A DNA stretch of 64,000 nt from a bacterium (GCA_003245715.1 QKCJ01000024.1:62001-126000); one strand, 5' to 3'. Counted from the first letter of the stretch, positions 35,057-45,534 are shown. Program-made: numbers and translations. Notes: generated by a model from the sequence alone, not told the origin.

Positions 35057-36142
35057 ATGCAATTATCAGTGATTATCCCCTGCTACAATGAACATGACAA
35101 CGTCAGACCGTTATTTGCCAAGCTCGTTGCGGCACTTAAAGGTATCGAATGGGAAGCCGTTTATGTTGACGACGACTCCCCTGACGGAACATCGCAGGAA
35201 GTTCTTAATCTGGCAAAGGAAGACGGCCGGGCGCGGCTTGTGCGGCGGGTTGGACGGCGCGGCCTATCCTCTGCCTGCATTGAAGGAATGCTCGCATCAT
35301 CATCAGGCGTCTTTGCGGTTATTGACGGCGATATGCAGCATGATGAGACGGTTCTGCCGCAAATGTTAAAGAAAATTGAAGACGAGGGGTGTGATATCGT
35401 TGTCGGCTCGCGCTACACCGAAGGCGGAAGTACCGGCGACTGGAATGCAGCCCGCCTTGGCATGAGCAAATTCGCGACCATCCTCGGCAATGTGCTGCTC
35501 AAGGAAAATAAAACAACCGACCCGATGAGCGGCTTTTTCATGCTCAAGCGTGAACTTCTTGATGATGTCGTCCACGGGCTATCCGGTGAAGGCTTCAAGA
35601 TCCTCCTTGACGTACTCGCAACCTCAGAGAAAAACCTCAAGGTCGGCGAAGTCGCCTATACCTTCCGCACACGTGAATTTGGCGAGAGCAAACTTGATGC
35701 ACGGGTACTCAGTGACTTTGCTATGCTTCTTTTTGACAAGCTTATCGGCAAGATCATCCCGGCGCGTTTTCTAATGTTTGTCACTGTCGGAATGATCGGG
35801 GTTCTTGTCCACCTTGGCGTTCTCGGACTCTTCAACCAGGTTCTTGATCTTAAATTCTGGGGCGCGCAGCTGATTGCGACTCTGGCAGCAATGACCAGTA
35901 ATTTCTTCATCAATAACATCTTCACTTACGGCGACCGCAAGCTCAAGAAAAACAAACTTGTCTGGGGGCTGATCAAATTCTTTGTGATCTGCGGTATCGG
36001 CGCAATTCCCAACGTTCTCTTTGCCAATTACCTCTACGACGACCTCGGCGCTTACTGGCTGCTTGCCGGTGCTGCTGGCATGATTGTCAGCTCGATCTGG
36101 AATTACTCGATTTCACGTTACTTTATCTGGCGTGCCAACTAA
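35057..36142 (+). CDS. GT2 polyprenyl-phosphate glycosyltransferase fused to a GtrA-like domain
   Basis: A 361-residue protein. Residues 1-225 are a DPM1/GtrB-type transferase (SVIIPCYNEHDNV, YVDDDSPDGT, VIDGDMQHDE with the metal-binding DxD, and the DPMSGFFMLKR signature). About 236-361 form four transmembrane helices of the GtrA flippase family (FLMFVTVGMIGVLVHLGVL, SNFFINNIFTY, WNYSISRYFIW). The fusion would both load a sugar on a polyprenyl phosphate and help move it across the membrane. AGAGAAG precedes the ATG. No other glycan gene is adjacent. Confidence 0.9.
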   Translation: MQLSVIIPCYNEHDNVRPLFAKLVAALKGIEWEAVYVDDDSPDGTSQEVLNLAKEDGRARLVRRVGRRGLSSACIEGMLASSSGVFAVIDGDMQHDETVLPQMLKKIEDEGCDIVVGSRYTEGGSTGDWNAARLGMSKFATILGNVLLKENKTTDPMSGFFMLKRELLDDVVHGLSGEGFKILLDVLATSEKNLKVGEVAYTFRTREFGESKLDARVLSDFAMLLFDKLIGKIIPARFLMFVTVGMIGVLVHLGVLGLFNQVLDLKFWGAQLIATLAAMTSNFFINNIFTYGDRKLKKNKLVWGLIKFFVICGIGAIPNVLFANYLYDDLGAYWLLAGAAGMIVSSIWNYSISRYFIWRAN

Positions 36143-36169
36143 AATATTGCTAACAAAATAATCAAAAAA

Positions 36170-36196
36170 AAGGGGCAGCTCAAGCGGCTGTCCCTT
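36170..36196. terminator. Bidirectional terminator between converging genes
   Basis: A 10-bp stem (AAGGGGCAGC with GCTGTCCCTT, one G-U) with an A-run on the left that serves hisI strongly and the glycosyltransferase gene more weakly. Confidence 0.82.
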
Positions 36197-36221
36197 AATA
36201 ATTTCAAATACGCTCTAAAGC

Positions 36222-36608
36222 TTATTTATAAACCGAGTCAGGATCAAAGACCTTGTCACCCTTCTCTGTTATTGAGCAGTCATCCTCAATCTTCCATGAA
36301 AAACAGCTGCGGTAACCGGTATGGCAAGCCCCGCCGTTCTGCTTGATCTTAATCAGAAGAGTATCTTTATCACAATCAAGGAAAACCTCTTTAACTTCCT
36401 GAGTGTGTCCTGAAGACTCACCCTTAACCCAGTACTTCTGACGGCTTCTGCTCCAGTATGAGCAGAGCTTCTTCTCAAGGGTTTCCTTAAGGCTGTCTTT
36501 ATTCATATACGCCATCATCAGAACCTCACCAGTATCAACATCCTGCGTGATACACGGAATCAGCCCGTCAGAATTATACTTCAAATCATCCAGAAACGAA
36601 AAATCCAT
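36222..36608 (-). CDS. hisI: Phosphoribosyl-AMP cyclohydrolase
   Basis: A 128-residue HisI that opens the purine ring of PR-AMP in histidine biosynthesis. Family blocks: [41 protein letters not shown], the metal site [10 protein letters not shown] and [12 protein letters not shown]. There is no fused HisE domain. AGAGGAGAG precedes the ATG. It is a lone his gene here with its own terminator. Confidence 0.96.
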   Translation of the reverse strand: MDFSFLDDLKYNSDGLIPCITQDVDTGEVLMMAYMNKDSLKETLEKKLCSYWSRSRQKYWVKGESSGHTQEVKEVFLDCDKDTLLIKIKQNGGACHTGYRSCFSWKIEDDCSITEKGDKVFDPDSVYK

Positions 36609-36711
36609 TACTCTCTCCTCTACAATTTATACATTCTTTTTTTTGGGTATCTGAATAATACTGTAATAATAGCCGATGACAAGGATAAAATTACTCTGCA
36701 AATAAAAAAAA

Positions 36712-36727
36712 GCCGGCTAAAACCGGC
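36712..36727 (-). terminator. Intrinsic terminator after the sialate esterase-like gene
   Basis: GCCGG (36712-36716) pairs with CCGGC (36723-36727); eight As on the left give a U-tract for leftward transcripts, 45 bp after the stop at 36773. Confidence 0.72.
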
Positions 36728-36772
36728 CGCAAAACAAAGATAACACCCTAAGCAGCATAAACTTACAGACAA

Positions 36773-38752
36773 CTACTCCCAATTATCCGTACGAAATGGA
36801 CTGGCCGGAAGACCGCTGGCATCCCGCAGGTTGGCTTTTACCGGGTTTACGCTCCAACCATAACGAACCGCTGCCGGCTCGGCAACCTTGTCAGAACCGA
36901 CAATAACCTTATCTCCGTTGATAATCGCGCTTGCAGGATAAAAGACGTGATCTTTACCGGCTATCTGAAAACCGATCAGTTCCTTATTCTTTCCACCAGC
37001 TTTAAGTCCGCCAGCCACAGAATCAAAGCTCAAAACAATTCGTCCGTCTTTGATCTCATGTGAACGGTATAAAGGCCCAGATACAGATGATTCAAGGCCG
37101 TAAACCAGCTTCTGCGCAGCCAGCGAAAGCCTTCTTCCCACCTCCTGCATATTTCTAATACGCAGGTCTGAGCGGGTCGAGAGGTCAGTACTGACAACCA
37201 TCGCCGTCTCGCCAAGTTTAAGGCTGTGCAATTGTTTCTCACGGAAAAGCGGTATCATCTCAGCCTGCTTCTGATCGTTACCTACATCTGCCCCGGAAAG
37301 CTGGACGTAGATAAACGGCAATTCCCTGCCCCACAATTTACGCCAGCACTCAATAACATCGTCAAACAAATACAACCCCTCCTGAGTGTACAACGGGGTT
37401 ATATCCTCATACCAGACCACCCCTTTGAGATCAAACGGGGCAACTGGATGAATTCTGGTATTGAAAAGCGAGGTCGGCGCCTGTGGGCTGTCTGAGCTTA
37501 TTGCGAGGTCTTCAGGCTTATTCGCGGTGAGGGTAAACTCTTTTTTGCTCTTCCAGTTTTCTGCGATGCCAATAGTACCGGAAGCCAGTTTCAGAGTTAG
37601 AAATGATTTATCAGAGATAAACCCGCCGCTATAGAAATTGTCAAACACACGCACCGCAATGACATTATCTCCCACCTTAAGTAGTTTACCAGGAATCTTG
37701 TACTTGCGCTTTATCTCCCAGAATAATGGTGTCTCGCGCGCTGTAGAGCCGACTTTCACCCCATTGACAAACGTCTCATCATAATCGTCAATGCCGCCAA
37801 GTGAAAGTTCCGCGTCCTTGCCAGCGTCTTTCGCGGTAAGAGTTACATGCTTCCTGAACCAGACCGTACCGTCAAATGTTTTCTCGTTTATCGCCTTTTC
37901 AATTGATATCGGCAGATCAACCTCTGACCATGAAGAATCATTGAAATCAGGTTTTACAAACTCATAACCGGAGTGATCATTCCAGATAAGGTCCGTTGCT
38001 TCAAGCCACTTTTTTTCCTGAGCTTTATACTCCTGAAGGCCGCTATTGCCATTATTTGCCATGGCTTTTTCATAAACAGAGATGAGATTACTATACTTGC
38101 GTTCATACAAACAGTTACGGCTGCACCAGGCAGAGCAGAGCGCCCCGCCCCATGAAGTCTCGATAATCCCCACAGGAACATCAATGCTGCGCTGCAGATC
38201 GCGGGCAAAATAATAGGCAGCCGCCGAAAAATAAGATATCGACCGTGGCGAACAAACCTTCCAGCGCCCGCGTAACACAACACGTGTTTCATCACCACCG
38301 GCTTGAGGCTGGTTAAGAACATTAAAGAACCTGATACGCGGATGATTGGCCGCAGCAATCTCAACCTCGGCATTATCTGCATTTTTCACGCTGAGCTGCA
38401 TATGGCTCTGGCCAGAGCAGAGCCAGACATCCCCAACCATAATATTTTTTAATATTACCGGTTTCCTGTCTTTCTGCGAAATCATCAGGCTATACGGCCC
38501 GCCCGGCTTGATGCCACTGAAAAAGGTAATCCACTTGCCAGACTTATCAGCTCCGGCTTTTATTTTTTTACCGGCGAATTCAACCGTAACCTCAGCCTCC
38601 GGCTCAGCCGTGCCATAAACCGGTATTTTATCAGCACGCTGCAGAACCATATTACTACCAAAGATATGAGAAACTTCAAGCGCACCAAGCTGCACGCTCA
38701 AAACATTAAGAACCAGTATAATCAGAATCAGGATAAACCTGCCTGAAATCAT
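36773..38752 (-). CDS. Sialate O-acetylesterase-like protein, active site incomplete
   Basis: A 659-residue exported protein with signal peptide 1-24. The SIAE N-terminal beta domain ([23 protein letters not shown]), the nucleophile block [13 protein letters not shown] (Ser116), [11 protein letters not shown] and [11 protein letters not shown] are present, with a jelly-roll insertion (about 260-390). Active members have WYQGE and a DIHPKNK block with the catalytic His; here these read WYEDI and DLRIRNM, so His is missing. It may be a pseudo-enzyme or binding protein. It overlaps rfbA by 4 bp (ATGA), pointing to a surface-glycan role. Confidence 0.85.
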   Translation of the reverse strand: MISGRFILILIILVLNVLSVQLGALEVSHIFGSNMVLQRADKIPVYGTAEPEAEVTVEFAGKKIKAGADKSGKWITFFSGIKPGGPYSLMISQKDRKPVILKNIMVGDVWLCSGQSHMQLSVKNADNAEVEIAAANHPRIRFFNVLNQPQAGGDETRVVLRGRWKVCSPRSISYFSAAAYYFARDLQRSIDVPVGIIETSWGGALCSAWCSRNCLYERKYSNLISVYEKAMANNGNSGLQEYKAQEKKWLEATDLIWNDHSGYEFVKPDFNDSSWSEVDLPISIEKAINEKTFDGTVWFRKHVTLTAKDAGKDAELSLGGIDDYDETFVNGVKVGSTARETPLFWEIKRKYKIPGKLLKVGDNVIAVRVFDNFYSGGFISDKSFLTLKLASGTIGIAENWKSKKEFTLTANKPEDLAISSDSPQAPTSLFNTRIHPVAPFDLKGVVWYEDITPLYTQEGLYLFDDVIECWRKLWGRELPFIYVQLSGADVGNDQKQAEMIPLFREKQLHSLKLGETAMVVSTDLSTRSDLRIRNMQEVGRRLSLAAQKLVYGLESSVSGPLYRSHEIKDGRIVLSFDSVAGGLKAGGKNKELIGFQIAGKDHVFYPASAIINGDKVIVGSDKVAEPAAVRYGWSVNPVKANLRDASGLPASPFRTDNWE

Positions 38753-39609
38753 ACAAGACTCCTCAAATACGCACCGTAATTACTCTTACCCATTTCCTCC
38801 GCACACACAGCAATATGCTCTCGGTCAACCCAACCATTCTCCAGAGCAATCTCCTCAAGACAGGCAATCTTGACCCCCTGCCGCTCTTCAATTGCCTGAA
38901 TAAACGCCCCCGCTTCCATCAGACTGCGGTTGGTCCCCGTATCAAGCCAGGCAATACCACGGCTGAGCCTGTTTACTTTGAGATTTCCCTGCGACATATA
39001 AATGCGGTTAAGTTCAGTGATCTCAAGTTCGCCGCGCTTGCTTGGTTTGAGACTCTTGGCATGCTCACAGACATTATTATCATAAAAATACAACCCCGGC
39101 ACAGCGTAAGTACTCTTGGGTTTTTCCGGCTTCTCTTCAATACTTACCGCATTACCAGCCTTGTCAAATTCAATAACGCCGTAACGCTCCGGGTCAGTCA
39201 CCTTGTAACCGAAAACAATCCCGCCCTCGGTTAGCGATGCACTGCTGCGAAGCAGTGAGGTTAAACCATGACCATAAAAGATATTATCGCCGAGAATCAG
39301 CGCGCATGAATCACCGGCAATAAACTCTTCGCCGATTATAAACGCCTGCGCCAGACCATCAGGAGAAGGCTGTTCAGCGTAGGACAGGTTAATCCCGAAA
39401 CGTGAACCGTCACCCAGAAGCTTACGGAAAAGCGGCAGGTCGTGCGGGGTGGAAATCAGAAGGATATCACGCAAACCGGCCAGCATCAGAATACTCAGGG
39501 GATAATACACCATCGGCTTGTCATAAACCGGCAGAAGCTGCTTGCTGATAGCCAGAGTAAGAGGATGAAGCCTGGTACCACTGCCGCCAGCGAGAATAAT
39601 TGCTTTCAT
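38749..39609 (-). CDS. rfbA: Glucose-1-phosphate thymidylyltransferase
   Basis: A 286-residue RmlA that makes dTDP-glucose from glucose-1-phosphate and dTTP, the first step to dTDP-rhamnose and related sugars. Motifs: [48 protein letters not shown] and [15 protein letters not shown] before the ATG is the ribosome-binding site. Its stop overlaps the start of the esterase-like gene. The usual partners rfbB, rfbC and rfbD are absent here. Confidence 0.95.
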   Translation of the reverse strand: MKAIILAGGSGTRLHPLTLAISKQLLPVYDKPMVYYPLSILMLAGLRDILLISTPHDLPLFRKLLGDGSRFGINLSYAEQPSPDGLAQAFIIGEEFIAGDSCALILGDNIFYGHGLTSLLRSSASLTEGGIVFGYKVTDPERYGVIEFDKAGNAVSIEEKPEKPKSTYAVPGLYFYDNNVCEHAKSLKPSKRGELEITELNRIYMSQGNLKVNRLSRGIAWLDTGTNRSLMEAGAFIQAIEERQGVKIACLEEIALENGWVDREHIAVCAEEMGKSNYGAYLRSLV

Positions 39610-39773
39610 TAAATATATATCCTTATAGTTATGAGATTTAAATATAACTCATCAGCAGGCTTTAATCAAATTATTTATACAGAAAAACCAGACATATCAT
39701 CCTTGACAACAAGATGTTACGTAATTTTGAACGCAAAACTGTCCGTTTATTGCCCTGCCCGCAAGAAACAAGA

Positions 39774-39805
39774 AATTGAGGAAAGAGTCGCCCCCTTCCT
39801 CAATT
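39774..39805 (-). terminator. Hairpin terminator after the dehydratase-type gene
   Basis: A 10-bp perfect stem (AATTGAGGAA with TTCCTCAATT) about 40 bp past the stop at 39847. The downstream tract on the leftward transcript is only partly U-rich (TTCTTGTTTCTT). Confidence 0.6.
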
Positions 39806-39846
39806 ATTATTACTTATTTGATATCAGATAGTTATAAAACAACAGT

Positions 39847-41091
39847 TTATACACCAACCGAATTTTCAGCCTCGACCAGATAGTGCATAACCGGCGCCAG
39901 ACTCTTGTTGGGATCGCCCGAGCCGTCATAGAAGTTACAGATAATCGGCACATTAAGCTCTTTCTCAAGAACCGGGAAGATACTTGTTGTAACAGTACCC
40001 GGCATACAGAACATCGGCGAAGCATTAACAACCGCCTTGGCTCCGTCGCGCTTGACGAAGAGTTCCGCACGGCCAAGAGTAATAATCGACTCACCCTCAA
40101 ACTGCCACGGCAGATATTTCTGACCCGCTTCCATAACCGTCCTGATGTCATGTTCATGCCGGTCATGAAGAATTGGATCGGCTACCTTGTAGTATTTATG
40201 CTCCTGCTTCTCGAAGAAGAAATTGCTCTCAAACCAGGCAACGGCCTTCTCGATAATTGAGCCGGCGGAAATACCGCGCTGGTTGGCAAGGAGGTGACGA
40301 ACCTGAATTGTATAGAAAATCCATTCGGCAAACGGCGCCAGCCAGGCTTCGCCGCCAAGTTTCTCGATAGTCTGCACAAGCCCGCCATTGATGTACGGGT
40401 CTGAGCGGACATAAATCTCGCCGACAATACCAACCAGCGGGCGTTTTTCATCACGCTTTTTTATTGTCAGAAGATCATCAACACAGGCAGCCAAAAGATT
40501 AGGCGCGTTACTGATATCCGTACCCTCAAAGAGTTTTGCCATAATGTCCATGTGTTTGTCAATCATGGCGTCAGTCTCGCCCTTATTGACTTCATACGGG
40601 CGGATCTTGCAGGCGAGTTTACGGAAGACATCACCAAGGACCAGCGCGTGCCACATCCGCATGCGAGCACTCTGCGGCAGACCCGCATAAGCATTCTCGG
40701 CGGTAGGACTCATAATGGTAATACCCTTATCGCCATTCTTCCAGCCCTTGTTTTCAAGGATTATTTCATTGAGCTTGGCGTACTGGCCGAAACGGCAGGG
40801 GCCGCAGGCGGTAGGCATGAACAGGATAACATCCTCAGGCGAGAGCTTTGATTCCTGCATGGCTGAAATCAGCGCGCCGGTGGTAATCGGACACGGTACG
40901 CACTCACCGCCGCCAGTGTGCTTGAAACCAAGAGCCAGCGTCTCGTCGCTCTCTTCAAGCAGACGCGCATCATAACCGATAGATCTGAAGACCGGTGTCA
41001 TGATCTTGACACAGTAGGGCTCCATTGCCGGTACAAACATAACCTTACCGTCACCATTCTCGGTAACACGAACCTCTTCACTTCTTGCCAT
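39847..41091 (-). CDS. 2-hydroxyacyl-CoA dehydratase-type protein, activase partner
   Basis: A 414-residue protein of the HgdB/DUF2229-related group with likely Fe-S cysteines: GGGECVPCP, TACGPCRFGQY and MFCMPGT. In genomes with a large fused BadF activase, a protein like this is commonly encoded with it, and both belong to a system whose physiological substrate is not firmly known. GGAGAAG precedes the ATG. It is the last gene of a leftward cluster with the GRAM protein and activase, separated from the former by 121 bp. Confidence 0.85.
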   Translation of the reverse strand: MARSEEVRVTENGDGKVMFVPAMEPYCVKIMTPVFRSIGYDARLLEESDETLALGFKHTGGGECVPCPITTGALISAMQESKLSPEDVILFMPTACGPCRFGQYAKLNEIILENKGWKNGDKGITIMSPTAENAYAGLPQSARMRMWHALVLGDVFRKLACKIRPYEVNKGETDAMIDKHMDIMAKLFEGTDISNAPNLLAACVDDLLTIKKRDEKRPLVGIVGEIYVRSDPYINGGLVQTIEKLGGEAWLAPFAEWIFYTIQVRHLLANQRGISAGSIIEKAVAWFESNFFFEKQEHKYYKVADPILHDRHEHDIRTVMEAGQKYLPWQFEGESIITLGRAELFVKRDGAKAVVNASPMFCMPGTVTTSIFPVLEKELNVPIICNFYDGSGDPNKSLAPVMHYLVEAENSVGV

Positions 41092-41212
41092 ATCTTCTCC
41101 GTTACCGGCTCTCAGCCGTGAAAAACATAAAACATTTTCTATTCTTCAATTTTTCTTTTCCGGTTATCAATTCCCCAACCAAAACCGGTTATTTAACAGA
41201 ACAAACTACTGA

Positions 41213-41821
41213 CTACACCTCAGCCTTCTGCGAATCATCGTTCGACGATTCTTTAGCAACCACTTCGCAAGCCTCACGGCGTGATTTCATCCAGTAACGG
41301 AAGATCTCCTCAATCCAGCCGCCGCGCCACTTCTGGACGGTAAATTTCTGAGTCTTACCGTTTTTCATGCGCAGCCTGATACCTGAAGGCATAAAATACT
41401 TTGAGTAGGTCTCAATCCGGTCGATATCACCGAGCATGATAACATCTTCCATGCCATCCTTGAAAGGATAGTAGCTAAAGTGCAATTTCTGATTGGTCAG
41501 ACAGAGATAGCCGTGACACTCACCCTCAAAGCTGCGGTAATGCGTCGCGTACCCTTCCATGATAATAATCTCACCGGGAAATACCGGAGGATTATTCTCA
41601 AGTTTCTGGTAGTTCTCTTTAATCTGCGGATAACGCGCCATCCCGACGAAAAAACCGCCGATGAGGGCAATCACCAGACCAGCCAGCACCGTACCGACCA
41701 GAAAGAAATTAAAGGCCATAAACACCACCGCCAGCAGCGCACCAAAACGTGCAGCCTTGATTAACACTATCGCATCAATCTCGGGCTCTGCCTGGCTGGG
41801 GTCATGGGTATTCCTTAACAT
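41213..41821 (-). CDS. Membrane protein with GRAM/PH-like domain
   Basis: A 202-residue protein with two N-terminal transmembrane helices (about 24-62) and a C-terminal GRAM-like fold at about 85-175 (GYLCLTNQKLHFSYYPF, VIMLGDIDRIETYSKYF, GIRLRMKNGKTQKFTV). Such domains often bind lipids or peptides. The ATG follows GGGGGAG. It lies 32 bp after the activase gene, between it and the dehydratase-type gene, so it may tether or support that system at the membrane. This is context only. Confidence 0.7.
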   Translation of the reverse strand: MLRNTHDPSQAEPEIDAIVLIKAARFGALLAVVFMAFNFFLVGTVLAGLVIALIGGFFVGMARYPQIKENYQKLENNPPVFPGEIIIMEGYATHYRSFEGECHGYLCLTNQKLHFSYYPFKDGMEDVIMLGDIDRIETYSKYFMPSGIRLRMKNGKTQKFTVQKWRGGWIEEIFRYWMKSRREACEVVAKESSNDDSQKAEV

Positions 41822-41853
41822 TTACTCCCCCCTCAGAGAGTAGCGGCCACCAG

Positions 41854-44814
41854 CTAGAGTTCAGGACGCCTGATACCAGAGTAAGTATGGAAGCTTTCAA
41901 GCGCCGCTTCAATACGAGTCAGATAACCCGCATCAGCCCCGTGGCCATCAAACTGAAGACACAGATAAGGCTTGCCGGCCTTGCCCATCTCTTCTTTAAA
42001 ATACGACATAATATAACTGTCGGGTCCGCACATGAAGTTGGTGAAGTAAATACCAAAAAGTCGCTTATGGTTAATCACATACTTCGCCGCAGCCAGAATC
42101 TTCTGGCCATAGTGCCAATACATATTGTTATAGTCAGGCAGAATTGAGTCAAGCTCAAAAGGAAGCTGATCCATATAAAGAACCGGATATCCCATTTCTG
42201 CAATCTTGCGCGGCAGCTCCAGAGTCATGCCAAAGTCAACCGTGTTATAAGGACGGCCGATGCAGACAATACCCATCTGATCGTTCTTTTCAAGGTCTTC
42301 AAGTGCCTTCTGGCCGATAATCCGCGCTTCCCTGCCAAACCACTCATGCTGCTCTTTAGCTGCAGCCAGTGCTTTTTTGACCTGACGTTCGGTAACACTC
42401 AGCGGCCCGGCAAGTGCCTCGGTAAGCTGGCGCACCTGAATCTTCTCTTCCAGATTATACTGCATCAGCGGCGTAAGCAGCTTATTGCCCCAGTCAAGCC
42501 CCTGAACATTCTTCAGCACCGACGGATGCGACTGCACATAGCAGCAGAAGTGCGAGTCGGTAAAGCCTTTATGCAGCGGCTCACGCAGCATATGCGGAAC
42601 CATCACATAATCAACCTCGTCTTTCTCAAGCATCGCCTTGGCATGCCCATGGCTCATCGCCACCGGCGCGCAATACTCAGCCTGTGAAACTTCAACACCC
42701 TTGTGCAGAATTTCTTCCGTAGAACGACTTGAAAGAACCGGTGTACAGCCAAGCTCAGTCAGGAAGCGGTTCCAGAACGGATAGTAGCCATACGTTCCAA
42801 GGCTGCGCAGAATACCCACACGCGGCCCGCCTTCACGATTCCTGGGCAGATGTTTCTGCCAGGCCATCTCACGATCACGCCAGTAATTAAAGGTATTGAC
42901 CTTCTTGACCTTGACCTTCTCATCAGCGTAATCACGCCCACACTTCAAGCCCCAAGCCAGTGTCTGGCTACCGGCCGAAATAATCGAAAGGTTACAGCGG
43001 TTATGACAAAGTTCGCAGACCTCATAATCAACACTGACCTTCTCATCGGCAAAATCAAAGCCTTTAAATTTCTTTGATTTATCCTCTTCAGCAACCCGGT
43101 CGCGCGCCAGCAGGCACATACCAAGGGCACCCGTAACGTGGCAGTAATCACTAACCTGAATCGGCTTGCCAAGCTCAACTTCAAAAGCCGCAACCAAGCC
43201 CTTGTTACGGGCTGTTGCTCCCTGAAAGTAAATATGCTCGCCAATATGCAACCCGCCGACAACCTTGTTAAGATAGTTATCACGGACTGAGTGCAGCACC
43301 GCCGCCGCTACCTGATCTTTAGTCCAGCCACGCGCCAGAAGCAGGTCAAGGTCGCGCTCCATGTAAACAGTACAACGGTCAGAGGTCTTCGGACATTCCT
43401 GCCCCATGGCGCGGTCGGCGTACTCTTCAAGCGGAATACCAAGTTTGATTGCCTGTTCTTCAACAAAGCTGCCCGTACCAGCCGCACAGACATAGTTCAT
43501 TATTGAGTTATAAACCATGCCATTTTGTAACTGGGTAAATTTCGCGTCCTGCCCGCCAAGCTCGATAATTGTGTCAACCTCAGGGTCGATATAGGCTGCA
43601 GCAGTTGCGTGGGCGGTGATTTCATTGGTCGCCATGTCAGCACCAATCAGCTCGCCGATCATCTTGCGACCAGAGCCGGTTGTACCAACGCCTCTAACCT
43701 TAAGAGTGAAGCCGCCGCGCTCCTGCATATCACGAAAAGCCTGAAACAAAAGCTGCACCGCGCCAATCGGGTCACCCGCAGTCTTACGGTAAATCCAACC
43801 GACCACATCACGGTCATTATCCATAACCGCAGCCTTGGTCGATGTAGAACCGATATCAATACCAAGAGAAACCTCAATCTCACCCTTTACAGGCTTGATA
43901 ATGGCAATCTCTGATTTATCCGCATTAACCCACTTGTCGTGCGTCTTGAATTCCGGGTACTGGCTAAGCTCAAGTTTCAGAGGAGGACGCAGGAAACTCT
44001 GTTTCTTGAGATCATCCTCAGGATGAAGGTTGCCGAAATTAACACCACCCTCGCCCTTATTTTTAACCGCAACCAGTGCCGCACCAAGAGCGCCGACAAT
44101 CTCCGGACTCTCAGGGACAACTGTTTCCTGCCCAAGTTTTTCACCAACAGCGTTGACAACGATCTTGTTCTTGGCAACACCGCCAATAACAGCCGTCTTA
44201 CCAAAAAGACTACGACCACCAAGAAGGCCGTCAACCGTTGAGTTACCAAGCCCGGCGCAAAGACCCGCCGCAATCGCCTCAACAGAAAAACCTTCCTGCT
44301 GCAGGTGAATCATGTCACTCTTGGCAAAAACTGCGCAGCGTGTTGCAACGCCTGGAGGGCGTTTATCATACTTCATCGCACGCTCGGCAAGCTCGGTCGG
44401 CGGAACCTGCAAGCGCGTTGCCTGCTGGTCAAGAAACGCACCCGTGCCAGATGCACAGGCCGAGTTAATGCTTGAGCGGCTGTAATTACCCTCATCATCA
44501 AGCTGCGTCAGCGAGAATGACCCGCCACCAATAGAAATGATATTCTTAACGTCCGGCAGAACCGACTTGACCCCTTCAACACCGGCAACAATCGGATCAA
44601 TAAAAATACCGCCAACAGCCAGCCGCTCACCGCCGCTGCCAGTACGGACAATTCCCTTGACCGACGCCGTGTCCACGGAGTCAAGCGCCTTCTGCAATGC
44701 AGTCAGCGGCTCTCCCTGATGACGTGCGTACTGTTTGCTGATAACCTTCCCGTTGTCATCAACCTCAACCAGCCCGATACCGATACTACCTACATCAATG
44801 CCAAGATACGACAT
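41854..44814 (-). CDS. Fused BadF-type acyl-CoA dehydratase activase with DUF2229
   Basis: A 986-residue protein with two tandem BadF/HgdC ASKHA ATPase domains: 1-255 (GIDVGSIGIGLVEV, CASGTGAFLDQQ with Cys120) and 316-595 (GIDIGSTSTKAAV, CAAGTGSFVEEQ with Cys443), then a Cys cluster (VCELCHNRCN) and a C-terminal DUF2229 region (from about 680) related to the dehydratase subunit encoded two genes on. Homologues hydrolyse ATP to push an electron into a partner [4Fe-4S] enzyme. AAGGAGAAG precedes the ATG. It is first in the three-gene operon. Confidence 0.92.
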   Translation of the reverse strand: MSYLGIDVGSIGIGLVEVDDNGKVISKQYARHQGEPLTALQKALDSVDTASVKGIVRTGSGGERLAVGGIFIDPIVAGVEGVKSVLPDVKNIISIGGGSFSLTQLDDEGNYSRSSINSACASGTGAFLDQQATRLQVPPTELAERAMKYDKRPPGVATRCAVFAKSDMIHLQQEGFSVEAIAAGLCAGLGNSTVDGLLGGRSLFGKTAVIGGVAKNKIVVNAVGEKLGQETVVPESPEIVGALGAALVAVKNKGEGGVNFGNLHPEDDLKKQSFLRPPLKLELSQYPEFKTHDKWVNADKSEIAIIKPVKGEIEVSLGIDIGSTSTKAAVMDNDRDVVGWIYRKTAGDPIGAVQLLFQAFRDMQERGGFTLKVRGVGTTGSGRKMIGELIGADMATNEITAHATAAAYIDPEVDTIIELGGQDAKFTQLQNGMVYNSIMNYVCAAGTGSFVEEQAIKLGIPLEEYADRAMGQECPKTSDRCTVYMERDLDLLLARGWTKDQVAAAVLHSVRDNYLNKVVGGLHIGEHIYFQGATARNKGLVAAFEVELGKPIQVSDYCHVTGALGMCLLARDRVAEEDKSKKFKGFDFADEKVSVDYEVCELCHNRCNLSIISAGSQTLAWGLKCGRDYADEKVKVKKVNTFNYWRDREMAWQKHLPRNREGGPRVGILRSLGTYGYYPFWNRFLTELGCTPVLSSRSTEEILHKGVEVSQAEYCAPVAMSHGHAKAMLEKDEVDYVMVPHMLREPLHKGFTDSHFCCYVQSHPSVLKNVQGLDWGNKLLTPLMQYNLEEKIQVRQLTEALAGPLSVTERQVKKALAAAKEQHEWFGREARIIGQKALEDLEKNDQMGIVCIGRPYNTVDFGMTLELPRKIAEMGYPVLYMDQLPFELDSILPDYNNMYWHYGQKILAAAKYVINHKRLFGIYFTNFMCGPDSYIMSYFKEEMGKAGKPYLCLQFDGHGADAGYLTRIEAALESFHTYSGIRRPEL

Positions 44815-45113
44815 CCCTTCTCCTTGCTGCGAAAACAGTCAGCCTAACCCCGATCGGGAGCAAACTGCCATCACCTCCAGCTAATTAAAAAACCACACCA
44901 GCAGCCATTGCAGCCGGGGGTTTAACCATAACCATTTTTTTATTCATAAAAATTCAAACATTGCAACCAGCACCAATGCTCAAATTTCCCTTACAATGCA
45001 AGAGGTTATATATTACGTTTTAAGAACTTAAAGGCAAGACGCTGGAAAAAATTTACGCCCCCACCCGGCAAAAAAGGGGAAATTTGACACTAAAATAATC
45101 CCAGATGCAAAAA
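44815..45113. other. Intergenic region upstream of the BadF operon
   Basis: About 300 bp, AT-rich on the right side, holding the leader and promoter of the leftward BadF operon. I could not pick out a convincing promoter or an ORF. Confidence 0.4.
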
Positions 45114-45143
45114 AACCGCTCCCGGAAGCTCCCGGAAGCGGTT
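45114..45143 (-). terminator. Intrinsic terminator after rpsT
   Basis: AACCGCT (45114-45120) pairs with AGCGGTT (45137-45143), with A-run on the left. The loop contains a tandem repeat of CTCCCGGAAG that allows alternative pairings. Confidence 0.78.
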
Positions 45144-45180
45144 AAATTCAGATCACAAAGCCATAAGGACTCTGACTGCC

Positions 45181-45447
45181 TCAGGCAGTAGCGGCGTTAA
45201 CCTTGCGGGCAAGCCATGACTTCTTGCGGCTAACAGCATTCCTGTGCATGAGGTTCTTGTCGCCGGCCTTGTCAACAAGGTTGCTTGCCTTCTTGAAAGC
45301 GACCTGGATGGCAGCAGCATCACCAGAAGCAAGAGCTACGTCAAAAGCCTTCATGGCCTTCTTGAGACGTTCCTTGCGGGCACGGTTACGGGCTGTACGC
45401 TTGATGTCCTGTTTAACACGCTTGATAGCAGATTTAATGTTTGGCAT
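45181..45447 (-). CDS. rpsT: 30S ribosomal protein S20
   Basis: An 88-residue basic three-helix protein of the small subunit: MPNIKSAIKRVKQDIKRTARN at the start and NLMHRNAVSRKKSWLARKVN near the end are diagnostic. It is monocistronic, with a promoter and hairpin leader upstream and a terminator downstream. Confidence 0.97.
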   Translation of the reverse strand: MPNIKSAIKRVKQDIKRTARNRARKERLKKAMKAFDVALASGDAAAIQVAFKKASNLVDKAGDKNLMHRNAVSRKKSWLARKVNAATA

Positions 45448-45511
45448 TTGTTCTAATTCCTGTTATATTCAAAACAATTTAATAAAAATTTATAAACTCA
45501 ATAAATAACTC

Positions 45512-45534
45512 TCACGGACATTTACTATCCGTGA
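45512..45534 (-). promoter_or_regulatory. Inverted repeat in the rpsT leader
   Basis: TCACGGA (45512-45518) and TCCGTGA (45528-45534) form a 7-bp stem with a 9-nt loop right at the predicted 5' end of the rpsT transcript. It could stabilise the mRNA or serve in autoregulation. Confidence 0.5.

Noticed and set aside
45119-45138. Tandem repeat of CTCCCGGAAG
   Set aside because: Two copies only and part of the rpsT terminator loop; no sign of a mobile or CRISPR-like repeat.
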